Below are positions 34,933-45,050 of a DNA stretch of 64,000 nt, piece by piece. The notes below the pieces were generated by a model, which was given only the letters and a program-made list of their open reading frames with translations, did no database searches and was not told the DNA's origin. The first letter of the stretch is position 1, and every line of letters begins with the position of its first letter. Position numbers and translations under genes: made by a program. The DNA comes from Ureibacillus aquaedulcis (GTDB lineage: Bacteria; Bacillota; Bacilli; Bacillales_A; Planococcaceae): NCBI RefSeq assembly GCF_030418165.1, contig NZ_JAUHTQ010000004.1:230237-294236 (forward strand). Reading direction: 5' to 3'.

Positions 34933-36672
34933 TTAAATTAATTCAACCTCGATCCATTTACGCACACTATTGATGAACCAAACTTTTGAACTGTTTTCAA
35001 GGTCGGTCAAAAATAGTACTTTTTCTTGTATGATCTCTTCCTTTATTAGCTTTTCACGGAAAGTTCCTGCAAGAAGTCCACATTGAATAGGAGGGGTATA
35101 AAGCACTCCATTTATTTCAAGAACAATATTACCGTTCGTGAACTCAGTTATTTCTTCTTTTTCATTCCATAAAAGAACATCAAATACATCCGCCTGCTGG
35201 AATTGGGAATAATTATCACGATGAGTTGTTTTATGATAGTAAAATACATTCTTTTTTTGGATAGGGCCGTCTGCTAATTTAACAATTTTGGATCCGGCTT
35301 GATTGGATATAGGCTGTGATCCCAAAGTGATCTGCCCGGACTTTGCTAAAAGTAGCCGAATCTTAAAATCGCCTATAGGGTAGACTTTTGTATAATTTAA
35401 TAGACTGGTTGTTATCTCTTTGCGATTAAATGAATAATTAAAGAATTTTGATGATTCCTCAAGTCGATCTAGATGCTCCTTAAGCAAATAGATTTTTCCG
35501 TTCGTTAAAAGCATGCTTTCGAGCAAGTCAAAGTTGGGTTTTTCTTGTTCAAGCAAGCTAGCCTTTGTTAGAATCTCCTCATATTCGCCTGAAGCTGTTG
35601 AATCCCATGTAATCCCACCACCAACACCATAAGTAGCGGATCCTGTTCTTTGATTGATAACCACTGTTCGGATAGGGACATTAAAAATCGCTTCGTGGTT
35701 AGGTGTAAAATAACCAATCGCCCCACAATATACATCCCGTGCAGAAGTTTCTAATTGAGAAATAACTTCCATTGTACTGATTTTAGGTGCCCCAGTAATG
35801 GAGCCGCAAGGGAAAAGTGCCTTAAACAAGTCGAAATAAGAAGTGTCATGCTTTACTTCCGCAGTAATAGTAGAAGTCATTTGGTGAACAGTAGGGTAGT
35901 GTTCAATATCAAAAAGTTTTGGCACTTGCACGGACCCTTGTTCGGCAATAATGCTTAAATCATTTCGCAATAGATCCACAATCATGACATTTTCAGCACG
36001 GTTTTTTACGGATCCGTAAAGCCACTCGGCATTTTCTTTATCCTCTTTCAGTGTTTTGCCTCTGGCAATGGTACCTTTCATCGGCCGGGTTGTAATTTGA
36101 CGATCCTTTAAATGAAAGAAAAGCTCTGGAGAGGCAGATAAAACACTAAATTCACCTGTATTGATATATGCACAATAATTTGAAGATTGGGCCCTTTTTA
36201 ACTGATTAAAAAAGGCGATATCATCCCCGCTGAACTGGGAATTTAATCGAATTGTATAATTTGTTTGATACGTATCCCCATTTTCGATCGAGGTTCTAAT
36301 AGATTCTATCGCAGAATCGTAATGTTCCCGAGTGATATTTGGCGTCCATTTCGTATGTTCATAGCTTTCTTGGCTATCAAGGCTTTCATGTATAGGGTCT
36401 GAAAATATGCCAAACCATAATAACGGCATATTACCCTTTTGCTTTACTTGGAAAGCTTGATCAAAAGCTGGGGCACTTTCATAGGAAATATATCCGGCTG
36501 CATAAAATCCATGTTCAACAGCTTCCTGGATTAATTGGAAGCTTGGGTAAATTTCTTCTATTGTATTGGCAACTATCGTCTTTATCGGGTTTTTAAATGT
36601 AATAGGCTGCACTTCACCAGTGGAAGAAGCAAACTCGAATGATAGAAGTGGTTTTGTAGTAGTATTTTTCAT
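34933..36672 (-). CDS. pabB: Bifunctional aminodeoxychorismate synthase component I / aminodeoxychorismate lyase
   Basis: A 579-residue fusion of PabB and PabC. The N-terminal ~385 residues form the chorismate-binding enzyme, with PMKGTIARG and GSITGAPKISTMEVI. The last ~190 residues are a PLP-dependent class IV aminotransferase-fold lyase (from LLTNGKIYLLKEHLDRL on). Together they convert chorismate, with ammonia from PabA, to 4-aminobenzoate for folate. The start overlaps the pabA stop (ATGA). The PMKGT motif distinguishes PabB from anthranilate synthase TrpE. Confidence 0.92.
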   Translation of the reverse strand: MKNTTTKPLLSFEFASSTGEVQPITFKNPIKTIVANTIEEIYPSFQLIQEAVEHGFYAAGYISYESAPAFDQAFQVKQKGNMPLLWFGIFSDPIHESLDSQESYEHTKWTPNITREHYDSAIESIRTSIENGDTYQTNYTIRLNSQFSGDDIAFFNQLKRAQSSNYCAYINTGEFSVLSASPELFFHLKDRQITTRPMKGTIARGKTLKEDKENAEWLYGSVKNRAENVMIVDLLRNDLSIIAEQGSVQVPKLFDIEHYPTVHQMTSTITAEVKHDTSYFDLFKALFPCGSITGAPKISTMEVISQLETSARDVYCGAIGYFTPNHEAIFNVPIRTVVINQRTGSATYGVGGGITWDSTASGEYEEILTKASLLEQEKPNFDLLESMLLTNGKIYLLKEHLDRLEESSKFFNYSFNRKEITTSLLNYTKVYPIGDFKIRLLLAKSGQITLGSQPISNQAGSKIVKLADGPIQKKNVFYYHKTTHRDNYSQFQQADVFDVLLWNEKEEITEFTNGNIVLEINGVLYTPPIQCGLLAGTFREKLIKEEIIQEKVLFLTDLENSSKVWFINSVRKWIEVELI

Positions 36673-37250
36673 GATGTTATCCTTTGGTTATTAGTAAAGA
36701 AATTTTGAATCATTTGAAGTCCATTTTCCGTAAGAATTGCTTCAGGATGAAATTGAACACCTTCAAGAGGGAATTGTTTGTGTCGAATAGCCATGATCTC
36801 ATTGTCCTCGGTTTTTGCACTGACTTCCAAGCAGCTTGGCAGGGATGATTCGTCTACAATTAATGAATGGTAGCGCGTTACTGGGGCAGGAGATGGTATA
36901 TTCCTGAAAATATGTTTTCCATCATGAATGATAACTTCCACTTTTCCATGCATGGGCTTGCTTGCTCTATGTACTTTCCCGCCAAATGCTTGTGCAATGA
37001 TCTGATGCCCAAGACATACACCCAAAATTGGTATTTCTTGATGAAACTTTTTGACGATACTTAAGCAAATTCCGGCAGTATCCGGATTGCCAGGTCCCGG
37101 AGAAAGAAGAATTGAATCAGGCTGCATTTCCTTGATGTCTTCCAGGCTTATCTTATCATTTCGAACGACAACAACTTCCTCACCTACTGATTGAATATAT
37201 TGAACCAGATTAAAGGTAAATGAATCATAATTATCAATGACAAGTATCAT
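36669..37250 (-). CDS. pabA: Aminodeoxychorismate synthase component II (glutamine amidotransferase)
   Basis: A 193-residue class I glutamine amidotransferase. The triad is Cys in GVCLGHQ (about 78-84) and His/Glu in QFHPEAI near the end. Start at ATG 37250 (MILVIDNYDSF), nine bases from AAGGAAG; an earlier ATG at 37259 abuts that site. Supplies NH3 to PabB. In B. subtilis the same protein also serves TrpE; here it is tied to pabBC. Confidence 0.9.
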   Translation of the reverse strand: MILVIDNYDSFTFNLVQYIQSVGEEVVVVRNDKISLEDIKEMQPDSILLSPGPGNPDTAGICLSIVKKFHQEIPILGVCLGHQIIAQAFGGKVHRASKPMHGKVEVIIHDGKHIFRNIPSPAPVTRYHSLIVDESSLPSCLEVSAKTEDNEIMAIRHKQFPLEGVQFHPEAILTENGLQMIQNFFTNNQRITS

Positions 37251-37364
37251 TCTAATCATCTTCCTTTCAAGGTGGGTAATATGAATCTATTATAGAAGAA
37301 ATAGTACAGAAATGCGAAGAAATTTGAAATATAATAGAAAATCAACTAGGCTCAAAAAATGAAA

Positions 37365-37383
37365 CCTCGATAGATAATCGAGG
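37365..37383 (-). terminator. Terminator of the 69-residue gene
   Basis: CCTCGAT / ATCGAGG stem, then TTTCATTTTTT in the minus direction. Confidence 0.8.
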
Positions 37384-37396
37384 CATGGGTTGGGTG

Positions 37397-37606
37397 TTAT
37401 TTATTATCATTTATGAATTTTTCAACCTTTTTCATAATGGAACTGTTCTTGATTTTTTCCATGATCGGGTTTTTCTCTTCACCATATTCTTCATTCGAGT
37501 TAGTTGTGTTTTGGTAGGGATTAGTTGACTTAGTAGCACTGCTTTGGCTTTTTAATCCGCGATCATCAAAGTTGGAGTATTCATCAAAGTCTTTGTTCTG
37601 GCTCAT
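37397..37606 (-). CDS. Small hydrophilic protein, 69 residues
   Basis: Minus-strand gene with AAGGAGATGAG before its ATG and a terminator after it. It is rich in Asn, Ser, Lys and Glu. The N-terminal two thirds look disordered; the end (IMEKIKNSSIMKKVEKFIND) may form a helix. No family recognised. Confidence 0.65.
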   Translation of the reverse strand: MSQNKDFDEYSNFDDRGLKSQSSATKSTNPYQNTTNSNEEYGEEKNPIMEKIKNSSIMKKVEKFINDNK

Positions 37607-37755
37607 TATCTCATCTCCTTTCTTTCTTTCTTATCTTTCTTTCTTAATATGCGAATATTTTGTGTAGATTATGTAAACAATAATTCAAATTGTTGCTCCT
37701 CAATAGAAAATATTAGATAATAAAAAAATTAAGAATAAGTAGGGGTGTACATAGA

Positions 37756-38661
37756 ATGCAAGCGGAGACAGTAAAATCAGAGAAGAAACAACAAAGTTTC
37801 AAAGTAGAGGATAGAGCAAGACTATTGGTAAAATGTCCGGATAAACCGGGAATTGTATCTGTTCTATCAAGTTTTCTCTTAAAATATAATGCGAATATTA
37901 TAGAATCCAGTCAATATTCGAGTGATCCGGAGAATGGGACATTTTTTATCCGATTGGAATACTATTGCGACCACCTTCAAAAGAAAGCTCCAGAGATGGA
38001 ACAGGAGTTTAAACAAATTGCGGATAACTATGAAATGACCTACCATTTTTATTATTTAAATAACCGTCAGCGTTCGGCCATCTATGTATCGAAAGAGTTG
38101 CACTGTTTACTTGAATTGCTGTGGGAATGGCAAAACGGAGATCTGCAAACGGACATTGCCGTTGTCATCAGCAATCACGAAGATGCTCGCGCTGTAGTAG
38201 AGTCATACGGAATACCGTTTCATTATTTGCCTGCGAATAAGGATATCCGCAAAGAAGTGGAAGCACAACAGATTGCATTAATGGAAGAATACGATGTGGA
38301 TTTGTTGATTTTAGCACGCTATATGCAAATTTTAACACCTGAATTCGTCAATCATTTTGAAAATCGAATCATTAACATTCATCATTCCTTCCTGCCGGCA
38401 TTCATAGGGGCAAATCCTTATGACCGTGCATATAAAAGAGGGGTGAAATTAATCGGCGCAACTTCCCACTATGTTACAAATGACCTTGATGAAGGCCCGA
38501 TTATCGAACAGGATGTAGAGCGCGTGGACCATCGCGATGACGTTGCGACACTAAAGAAAATCGGTGGCAAGATTGAACGTCGCGTGTTAGCGAAAGCAGT
38601 GAAGTGGCATTTAGAGAATCGGATTATTGTGGAAGGTAATAAAACAATCGTATTTCATTAA
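37756..38661 (+). CDS. purU: Formyltetrahydrofolate deformylase
   Basis: A 301-residue PurU. ACT domain at about 20-98 (LVKCPDKPGIVSVLSSFL), then a formyltransferase-fold hydrolase. The catalytic set is visible: Asn207 and His209 in NIHHSFLPAF and Asp245 in DLDEGPII. It hydrolyses 10-formyl-THF to THF and formate and balances one-carbon pools. Ends in its own terminator. Confidence 0.93.
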   Translation: MQAETVKSEKKQQSFKVEDRARLLVKCPDKPGIVSVLSSFLLKYNANIIESSQYSSDPENGTFFIRLEYYCDHLQKKAPEMEQEFKQIADNYEMTYHFYYLNNRQRSAIYVSKELHCLLELLWEWQNGDLQTDIAVVISNHEDARAVVESYGIPFHYLPANKDIRKEVEAQQIALMEEYDVDLLILARYMQILTPEFVNHFENRIINIHHSFLPAFIGANPYDRAYKRGVKLIGATSHYVTNDLDEGPIIEQDVERVDHRDDVATLKKIGGKIERRVLAKAVKWHLENRIIVEGNKTIVFH

Positions 38662-38674
38662 TCCTTGAACATGC

Positions 38675-38711
38675 AAAAGCTGGAAATCCGTGAAATTGGT
38701 TTCCAGCTTTT
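38675..38711. terminator. Bidirectional terminator between purU and the EcsC gene
   Basis: 12-bp perfect stem AAAAGCTGGAAA / TTTCCAGCTTTT, followed by TT. Confidence 0.85.
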
Positions 38712-38745
38712 TTACCGGGAAGCACCAGGAATTCGAATAAATCCC

Positions 38746-39585
38746 CTACTCAATTGGTGTATTATTTGCAATTTCTATATCGTGTAACTTTTCGTAAATT
38801 CTTCTTTTCCTGTAAAGCATTGTTCCGGCTTCTGATACGTCATCCATCATGCCCTTATTAATAATTGCCCCAAACACCATCCCTGCGATTGGTACCATTT
38901 GAAATAACTTTTTCCACCCAAAATTATCGCGATAGGTGAAGAATACCTCTTGCCAACCCTTTAATTGACTGATCATACTTTCTGCTGAATCTTTTTTCTG
39001 ATTCATGCTTGCGAGTTCATTCAAAATAGCTTCTTTTCCGACAATATCTGCTGAAGCAAATTGCAAACACTTCACTATGAATACTCGCTCTTGTTTTTCG
39101 TTTGGATTGTAGCCGTGAATAATTGCAATTTCTTGCAAGGTCTTCAAAGCCATCCCCAGAATGACCGGAATATCAATGACCAAGGTAAAGATACCGCCAA
39201 TACCTGTAGAAGCTCCTTGTACAGTTGCTAATTTACCTCTTTCGTTTTGCAGGGCATGACTCATTGAAATCATATCTTCAATCGGCATGGTCCCTATATC
39301 ATCAAATGTCTCGATAGGGTGTGAAGTGGACTTTTGTATTTTTTTCATCATCTGTTTTTCACTAATTAAATATTTACCGCCTGTTTGAATATAGCTTCCC
39401 AATTCATTTACCAAAATACCAATTTTGGCTTGTATGAATTTTGGTGTTAACTTATCAATTACCTTAAAGGGCAGACGCCCCAGCTTCTCCCAAAAGAATA
39501 ATCCCTTCTGGTCATCCTCCCACTTTTCAATTTCCTCCAAGTATACGGTCAATTGTTCTTTTGATTCCAATATCATATCTCCCAT
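38746..39585 (-). CDS. EcsC family protein
   Basis: A 279-residue EcsC-domain protein. It has the N-terminal amphipathic WEKLGRLPFKVIDKLTPKFI segment, a Gly-rich core (GASTGIGGIFTLVIDIPVILGMALKTL, in two parts, about 130-156) and a second membrane-like stretch (MVPIAGMVFGAII). EcsC of B. subtilis accompanies the EcsAB ABC transporter; here no ecsAB is adjacent, so it is a stand-alone family member of unknown role, probably membrane associated. Confidence 0.85.
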   Translation of the reverse strand: MGDMILESKEQLTVYLEEIEKWEDDQKGLFFWEKLGRLPFKVIDKLTPKFIQAKIGILVNELGSYIQTGGKYLISEKQMMKKIQKSTSHPIETFDDIGTMPIEDMISMSHALQNERGKLATVQGASTGIGGIFTLVIDIPVILGMALKTLQEIAIIHGYNPNEKQERVFIVKCLQFASADIVGKEAILNELASMNQKKDSAESMISQLKGWQEVFFTYRDNFGWKKLFQMVPIAGMVFGAIINKGMMDDVSEAGTMLYRKRRIYEKLHDIEIANNTPIE

Positions 39586-39777
39586 CCATTCTCCAAATCT
39601 TTATAAACTTTTACGTTTTATATGCTATAAGGTTTCATTTAAAGTATGTACATTTTAGGTCATGTTTAAATTATGACAAAATCAAAACAAAATGAATGTC
39701 ACTGAAAGCTGGGTCGTATATATAACTGATACCCATTTTAGTTGCTATTGATGCTAGATAAAATTGGGAGGGACGTA

Positions 39778-40518
39778 ATGGGAAGTGTATCGCAAAGCGA
39801 GATGTTGCAGTTCCATGACCACTTCAGGGATTCGTTGATTATAGATAAATTCGATCCCCAGCTGGAAACTTGGCATAATAGAAGGATGGAAAAATTGCAA
39901 AGTGAAACTCGGGAAGATGCAATGGTTTGGAATGTTTTTCGGACATTAAACCAGATAGAACGCAAACTTTGGGTTGAACAACTATTTTATAAAGCATTCA
40001 ATAAAGAGCTTAAGCATTCGCCGGAACAAATACAAATCAAGTTATGGAAAAAAATTCACCCACCCAAAAGCCTTCCACTAAATGAAGGCAAGTCGGATAT
40101 TGATATAATCATAGAGTCTGATACCTTTGTTTGGTTTATTGAAGCAAAGTATAGGACGGATATTGCTTTAGGTACCCATTCCGACCCGACAAGAGATGAA
40201 ATCATTCGGTATATAGATGTAGGTACAAATTATGCAAGAAAAAGAGATTTTTATTTTTCGCTATTACTATTAGATAGGTTTAATAGTCCCATTGGTTATC
40301 GATTGGCAAATGAGTATGGAATTTCCGAAGTTAAAGTGAGGGAATTACTGCCACACCGGGTAGAACTTCCATTTCCAAGTGGCATTAGTGCATTTCAGTG
40401 GAAAGAAGTTCAAGCACTTCTCAAAACTATCTATCTTTATAGTAAGAATAAGCACGAAAGGTTCATTGCTGACCAGGTTAGCTATTGGTTATTCGAAAAA
40501 ATCAGGGATGATCAATAA
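39778..40518 (+). CDS. Orphan PD-(D/E)XK nuclease-like protein
   Basis: A 246-residue protein. The segment SDIDIIIESDTFVWFIEAKY carries Asp107/Asp109 and E122-x-K124, spaced as in PD-(D/E)XK nucleases. An upstream acidic helix (REDAMVWNVFRTL, about 45-57) matches the N-terminal helix such folds use. ATG 39778 follows GGGAGGG; an earlier in-frame ATG lacks one. No methyltransferase or helicase partner is adjacent. It could be a small restriction-like or DNA-processing protein. Confidence 0.6.
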   Translation: MGSVSQSEMLQFHDHFRDSLIIDKFDPQLETWHNRRMEKLQSETREDAMVWNVFRTLNQIERKLWVEQLFYKAFNKELKHSPEQIQIKLWKKIHPPKSLPLNEGKSDIDIIIESDTFVWFIEAKYRTDIALGTHSDPTRDEIIRYIDVGTNYARKRDFYFSLLLLDRFNSPIGYRLANEYGISEVKVRELLPHRVELPFPSGISAFQWKEVQALLKTIYLYSKNKHERFIADQVSYWLFEKIRDDQ

Positions 40519-40543
40519 TAGTTCAATCTTTATAATTTTTTAG

Positions 40544-40573
40544 CCGACATTCATTTAACTTGTGTCGGTTTTT
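40544..40573 (+). terminator. Terminator of the nuclease-like gene
   Basis: CCGACA / TGTCGG with a short loop, followed by TTTTTC. Confidence 0.7.
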
Positions 40574-40664
40574 CGTGATGCTTCAACAACTTCGATTATA
40601 ATTTTCATGGTTAAATTTATCATTTTTAGCCCATTATGTAGTTAGAAGATTTAATCTAAAGGTT

Positions 40665-41324
40665 GTGAGGGAATTGTATATTCTTGTGATTGGTGCGAGT
40701 AGCCAAATCGGTAGATGTTTACTTAACCTGATTATTGAGGGGGGAAACCACCGGGCAAAAGTTTTGCTGCAGAACAAGGCACAGGAAGCTTTTTTCAATG
40801 AGAAGGGCATCAATAATTTTATATATAGAAAAGAAGAGCCGATTGGGAAGTTTATAAAGGCTGTTCACAATCTTGATGCCGTTGTATTTGCAGATTATAG
40901 TATAGAAGACCTGCAAACTGATGCTTTAGATGAAATTGATGAGACCATCAAATTATTGGAAGCTTTAAAATATACTAAGGTGAAACGGGTGGTTCACATT
41001 AGTACATTTGAAACGAGTAAAGAAGATTGGCATCACTTTCCTGAATATTTCCGTCCGGCAATGATTAAAAATTATTACATTGATCAGTGGCTAAGGTTGT
41101 CATCACTCGAATATACGATCATCCATCCGGGGGAATTGAATGATAAAAAGGGAACGGGATCTGTCAAAGTCGTGGATAATGATGTCAAGAGAGGTGAGAT
41201 TTCAAGAGAAGATGTTGCCAATGTTGTACTTGCATGCCTAGAAAGCCAGTCCACCATTAAAAAAGAATTTAAAGTCATCTCAGGCAAATTATCCATCACG
41301 GAAGCCATAAATACAGCCAATTAA
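40665..41324 (+). CDS. NAD(P)-binding atypical SDR protein
   Basis: A 219-residue NAD(P)-binding Rossmann protein (NmrA/YwnB-like). Motif GASSQIGR (about 10-17) is the GxxGxxG form. The active-site Tyr/Lys of classical SDRs is replaced by a YYIDQWL segment, and IIHPGELND follows. GTG start with a weak ribosome site. Its substrate or regulatory role is unknown. Confidence 0.8.
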   Translation: MRELYILVIGASSQIGRCLLNLIIEGGNHRAKVLLQNKAQEAFFNEKGINNFIYRKEEPIGKFIKAVHNLDAVVFADYSIEDLQTDALDEIDETIKLLEALKYTKVKRVVHISTFETSKEDWHHFPEYFRPAMIKNYYIDQWLRLSSLEYTIIHPGELNDKKGTGSVKVVDNDVKRGEISREDVANVVLACLESQSTIKKEFKVISGKLSITEAINTAN

Positions 41325-41507
41325 GTTCTGAACAAAAAAAGTAAAAAAAAAACATTGCATGTTTTACTAGAGTTAGCACTTAGAATGCTATTTATTTCAC
41401 CTTTTATAAACGAAAATTTTATTATATAATAGTAGATATTTTAATCTTAGAAGAAATGTATTATAATATTATACGGTTATAATTAATACAGAGAAGGTGG
41501 GTCCTGG

Positions 41508-41585
41508 ATGTATTTAATTACAAGGGGTTTTCACCTACATCTTTGCAAATATAGGGGAGATAAGGAAGGTAATCATGAGTACTAG
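41508..41585 (+). CDS. Possible upstream peptide overlapping the mqo start
   Basis: ATG at 41508 with GAAGGTGGG six bases upstream opens a 25-codon frame ([15 protein letters not shown] and on) that ends at TAG 41583-41585, eleven bases inside mqo in another frame. It could couple or slow mqo translation. A chance frame cannot be excluded. Confidence 0.35.
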   Translation: MYLITRGFHLHLCKYRGDKEGNHEY

Positions 41586-43074
41586 ATATGAAAAAACAGA
41601 CGTTATCTTAATTGGTGCCGGTGTTATGAGTGCTACATTAGGGTCCATGCTAAAAGAATTGGCACCTGAGTGGGAAATCAAGGTTTTCGAAGCACTTGAT
41701 AAGCCAGGTGAAGAAAGTTCAAACGAATGGAATAATGCTGGTACAGGACACTCTGCACTATGCGAGCTTAACTATACACCAGAAAAACCAGACGGTACGG
41801 TTGAAATAAAAAAAGCTATTGATATTAATGAACAGTTCCAACTTTCAAAACAATTTTGGTCATTCCTTGTAAAGAACAACTTGATCAGCAATCCGGAAGA
41901 TTTCATCAAAGCAATCCCGCATATGAGCTTAGTTATGGGAGAAGATGATGTAAACTTTTTAAGAAAACGATTTGAAGCGCTTTCAGTCAACCCGTTATTC
42001 AAAGGTATGGAATATACTGAAGATCCGGCAAAACTTAAAGAATGGATGCCGCTTGTAATGGAAGGCCGCAAAGAGAACGAACGTCTTGCAGCAACTAAAA
42101 TCGACGGCGGTACGGATGTTAACTTTGGTGCTTTAACACGCATGTTAATCGAATACTTAGGCAAACAAAATGTTGAAGTTAACTATAAGCACTCCGTTTC
42201 TGATATCAAACGTTCAAGCGATGGTATGTGGGAAGTAAAAGTACATGATCTTGATGGATGTAAAATGGAGTATCATAAAGCGAAATTTGTCTTTATTGGT
42301 GCTGGTGGCGCAAGTCTTCCTTTATTGCAAGCAACAGGTATTCCTGAATCAAAACATATTGGCGGATTCCCTGTAAGCGGTTTATTCATGGTATGCAATA
42401 ATCAGGAAATCGTTGAACAACATCATGGTAAAGTGTATGGTAAAGCAAAAGTTGGTGCACCACCAATGTCGGTACCACACTTGGATACACGTTTTATCGA
42501 CAATAAAAAATCATTACTATTCGGACCATTTGCAGGTTTCTCGCCGAAATTCCTAAAAACGGGTTCAAATATGGATTTAATCGCATCGGTTAAACCAAAT
42601 AATCTTTTAACAATGTTATCTGCCGGCGTAAAAGAAATGTCATTGACAAAGTATTTAATCCAGCAGGTTATGTTATCAAGCGAACAACGCTTAGAAGAGC
42701 TGCAGGAATTTGTTCCAAACGCCAAGCTTGAAGATTGGGATATCGTTGTGGCTGGACAACGTGTTCAAGTTATTAAAGATACAGATGCAGGCAAAGGAAC
42801 ACTTCAATTTGGTACTGAAGTAGTTACAGCTGCTGACGGTTCAGTCGCTGCATTACTCGGAGCTTCTCCAGGTGCATCTACTGCTGTAAAAGTAATGCTG
42901 GACGTTATGAATAAATGCTTCCCGGACCGTATCAAAGAATGGGAACCAAAAATCAAGGAAATGATTCCTTCATATGGTATGTCACTTGCAGAAAATCCTG
43001 CTTTACTAGAAGAAATTACAGCTTCAACTGCTGAAGTTCTCGGACTTAACGAAAAAGAAGCAGTTCATAGCTAA
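41575..43074 (+). CDS. mqo: Malate:quinone oxidoreductase
   Basis: A 499-residue FAD-dependent Mqo, full length. FAD motif [13 protein letters not shown] (about 11-23). It oxidises L-malate to oxaloacetate at the membrane and reduces menaquinone, bypassing NAD-malate dehydrogenase. Mqo-typical stretches seen are [20 protein letters not shown] and [20 protein letters not shown] follows AAGGAAGG. Feeds quinol to the QoxABCD oxidase in this window. Confidence 0.95.
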   Translation: MSTRYEKTDVILIGAGVMSATLGSMLKELAPEWEIKVFEALDKPGEESSNEWNNAGTGHSALCELNYTPEKPDGTVEIKKAIDINEQFQLSKQFWSFLVKNNLISNPEDFIKAIPHMSLVMGEDDVNFLRKRFEALSVNPLFKGMEYTEDPAKLKEWMPLVMEGRKENERLAATKIDGGTDVNFGALTRMLIEYLGKQNVEVNYKHSVSDIKRSSDGMWEVKVHDLDGCKMEYHKAKFVFIGAGGASLPLLQATGIPESKHIGGFPVSGLFMVCNNQEIVEQHHGKVYGKAKVGAPPMSVPHLDTRFIDNKKSLLFGPFAGFSPKFLKTGSNMDLIASVKPNNLLTMLSAGVKEMSLTKYLIQQVMLSSEQRLEELQEFVPNAKLEDWDIVVAGQRVQVIKDTDAGKGTLQFGTEVVTAADGSVAALLGASPGASTAVKVMLDVMNKCFPDRIKEWEPKIKEMIPSYGMSLAENPALLEEITASTAEVLGLNEKEAVHS

Positions 43075-43091
43075 TTAAATTAAATTCCGGA

Positions 43092-43121
43092 CCATCAATC
43101 AGTAACTTTGCTGATTGATGG
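43092..43121 (+). terminator. Terminator of mqo
   Basis: 11-bp perfect stem CCATCAATCAG / CTGATTGATGG and a run of seven T. Confidence 0.9.
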
Positions 43122-43312
43122 TTTTTTTGTAGAAAAAGTATGCTGATGGTAAAATTCGACTTACAATTTAGGAGATATTCCTAAAAATAATTGATATCTA
43201 TATATAAGTTAATTATTATATAAGAGGTTGGTTATATATAGAATGGTAACTGATATTTTACTAATTTCAGCATCAGCACTTTTTTTGCTTATGATCTAGG
43301 AGGAAGTCTTCA

Positions 43313-44608
43313 TTGTTTACAGCTATAGCAGCAACGCTTATTTTTCTAGTTACACTTATTTTCGTTATTTGGCAGCCAAGAGGGTTAAATATTGGTTGGA
43401 CTGCATGTGCAGGGGCCATTCTTGCTTTAATTGCAGGGGTGGTGGATCTAGGGGATGTAGGGGAAGTTGTGGGAATTACCTGGAATGCCACAATCTCTTT
43501 TGTAGCCATTATACTGATTTCTTTAATTTTAGATGAGATTGGGTTATTTGAATGGGCTGCATTACATATGGCCAGAGCAGCTAAAGGCAATGGGCTAAAA
43601 ATGTTTGTTTATGTAAGCATTCTAGGGGCGATTGTAGCCGCGTTATTCGCAAACGATGGAGCTGCATTAATCTTGACGCCAATTGTATTAGCGATGGTTC
43701 GAAACTTAAATTTCCAGGAAAAAATGATTTTTCCATTCATTATGGCTAGCGGATTTATTGCAGATATGACATCGCTGCCCTTCGTGGTAAGTAATTTGGT
43801 AAATATCGTGTCGGCAGATTTTTTTGATATTGGGTTTTTGGAGTATGCGGCAAGAATGATACTGCCAAATCTATTTTCATTACTTGCAACGGTTACGGTT
43901 TTACTAATATATTTTAGAAAAAGCATTCCTAAAAATTACGATATGTCAAAATTAAAGCGGCCAAACGAAGCCATAAAAGATCAAAAATTAGTTAGTGTTT
44001 CTTGGTATGTACTTGCTTTATTATTGATAGGATACTTTTCAAGCGAATTTATAGGCATCCCGGTTTCATTTGTAGCAGGTACTATAGCAATCTTCTTTAT
44101 ACTAATGGCCAGAAAAAGTCCTTCGGTCAACACGGCATCAGTTTTGAAAGGCGCTCCTTGGAATGTGGTCTTTTTCTCGATAGGAATGTATGTGGTGGTA
44201 TATGGATTGGGAAATGCATGGTTAACGTACTCCTTGGCAGGGGTTATTCAGTACTTTGCAGAGCAGGGTTTGTTTACAGCCACAATTTCTATGGGCTTTA
44301 TCGCTGCAATACTCTCTTCTGTTATGAATAACATGCCAACTGTCATGATTGATGCACTAGCAATTGCAGAAACCAGCACAAGCGGAATTGTAAGGGAAGC
44401 TTTGATTTATGCAAATGTCATCGGTTCAGACCTAGGACCGAAAATTACACCAATTGGATCACTGGCCACATTGGTTTGGCTGCATGTACTTTCCCAGAAA
44501 GGCATAAAAATTTCTTGGGGTACCTATTTTAGAACGGGTATACTGCTTACAGTACCCATTCTGTTCATTACATTACTTGGATTATTTATAACATTAATTG
44601 TTTTCTAG
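43313..44608 (+). CDS. arsB: Arsenite efflux permease (ArsB type)
   Basis: A 431-residue ArsB/NhaD superfamily permease with 10-12 helices. The family motif [18 protein letters not shown] is at about 102-119. It exports arsenite or antimonite. TTG start after AGGAGGA. First gene of arsB-arsC-arsR, so the operon begins with the transporter. No arsA ATPase is present, so it is driven by the membrane potential. Confidence 0.92.
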   Translation: MFTAIAATLIFLVTLIFVIWQPRGLNIGWTACAGAILALIAGVVDLGDVGEVVGITWNATISFVAIILISLILDEIGLFEWAALHMARAAKGNGLKMFVYVSILGAIVAALFANDGAALILTPIVLAMVRNLNFQEKMIFPFIMASGFIADMTSLPFVVSNLVNIVSADFFDIGFLEYAARMILPNLFSLLATVTVLLIYFRKSIPKNYDMSKLKRPNEAIKDQKLVSVSWYVLALLLIGYFSSEFIGIPVSFVAGTIAIFFILMARKSPSVNTASVLKGAPWNVVFFSIGMYVVVYGLGNAWLTYSLAGVIQYFAEQGLFTATISMGFIAAILSSVMNNMPTVMIDALAIAETSTSGIVREALIYANVIGSDLGPKITPIGSLATLVWLHVLSQKGIKISWGTYFRTGILLTVPILFITLLGLFITLIVF

Positions 44609-44623
44609 AAGGAGTATTCTAAT

Positions 44624-45046
44624 ATGGCGAAAAAGACACTTTATTTTTTATGTACAGGCAACTCCTGCAGAAGTCAGATGGCTGAGGGATGGGCAAAAAA
44701 ATTATTATCAACCGATGAATGGGAAGTAAAGAGTGCAGGTATCGAGGCACATGGTCTAAACCCCAATGCGATTAAGGCAATGGATGAAGTGAATATCGAT
44801 ATTTCGACTCAAACCTCCGATATTATTGACCTGCAAACACTAAATAATGCGCATCTAGTCGTTACTTTATGTGGAGATGCCAACGATAAATGTCCTGTAA
44901 CACCACCGCTTGTCAAACGGGAACACTGGGGATTTGATGACCCAGCCAAAGCGCAAGGAACCCCTGAAGAAAAGTGGGCATTCTTCCAACGTGTACGTGA
45001 TGAAATAGGAGAGAGAGTTCAACGTTTTGCTAGTACAGGGAGGTGA
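44624..45046 (+). CDS. arsC: Arsenate reductase, thioredoxin-coupled
   Basis: A 140-residue low-molecular-weight-phosphatase-type ArsC. The catalytic loop is Cys10-TGNSC15-R, and the redox pair Cys83 and Cys90 is in [11 protein letters not shown], matching B. subtilis ArsC. It reduces arsenate to arsenite for export. Starts 15 bases after arsB. Confidence 0.95.
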   Translation: MAKKTLYFLCTGNSCRSQMAEGWAKKLLSTDEWEVKSAGIEAHGLNPNAIKAMDEVNIDISTQTSDIIDLQTLNNAHLVVTLCGDANDKCPVTPPLVKREHWGFDDPAKAQGTPEEKWAFFQRVRDEIGERVQRFASTGR

Positions 45047-45050
45047 GGAT

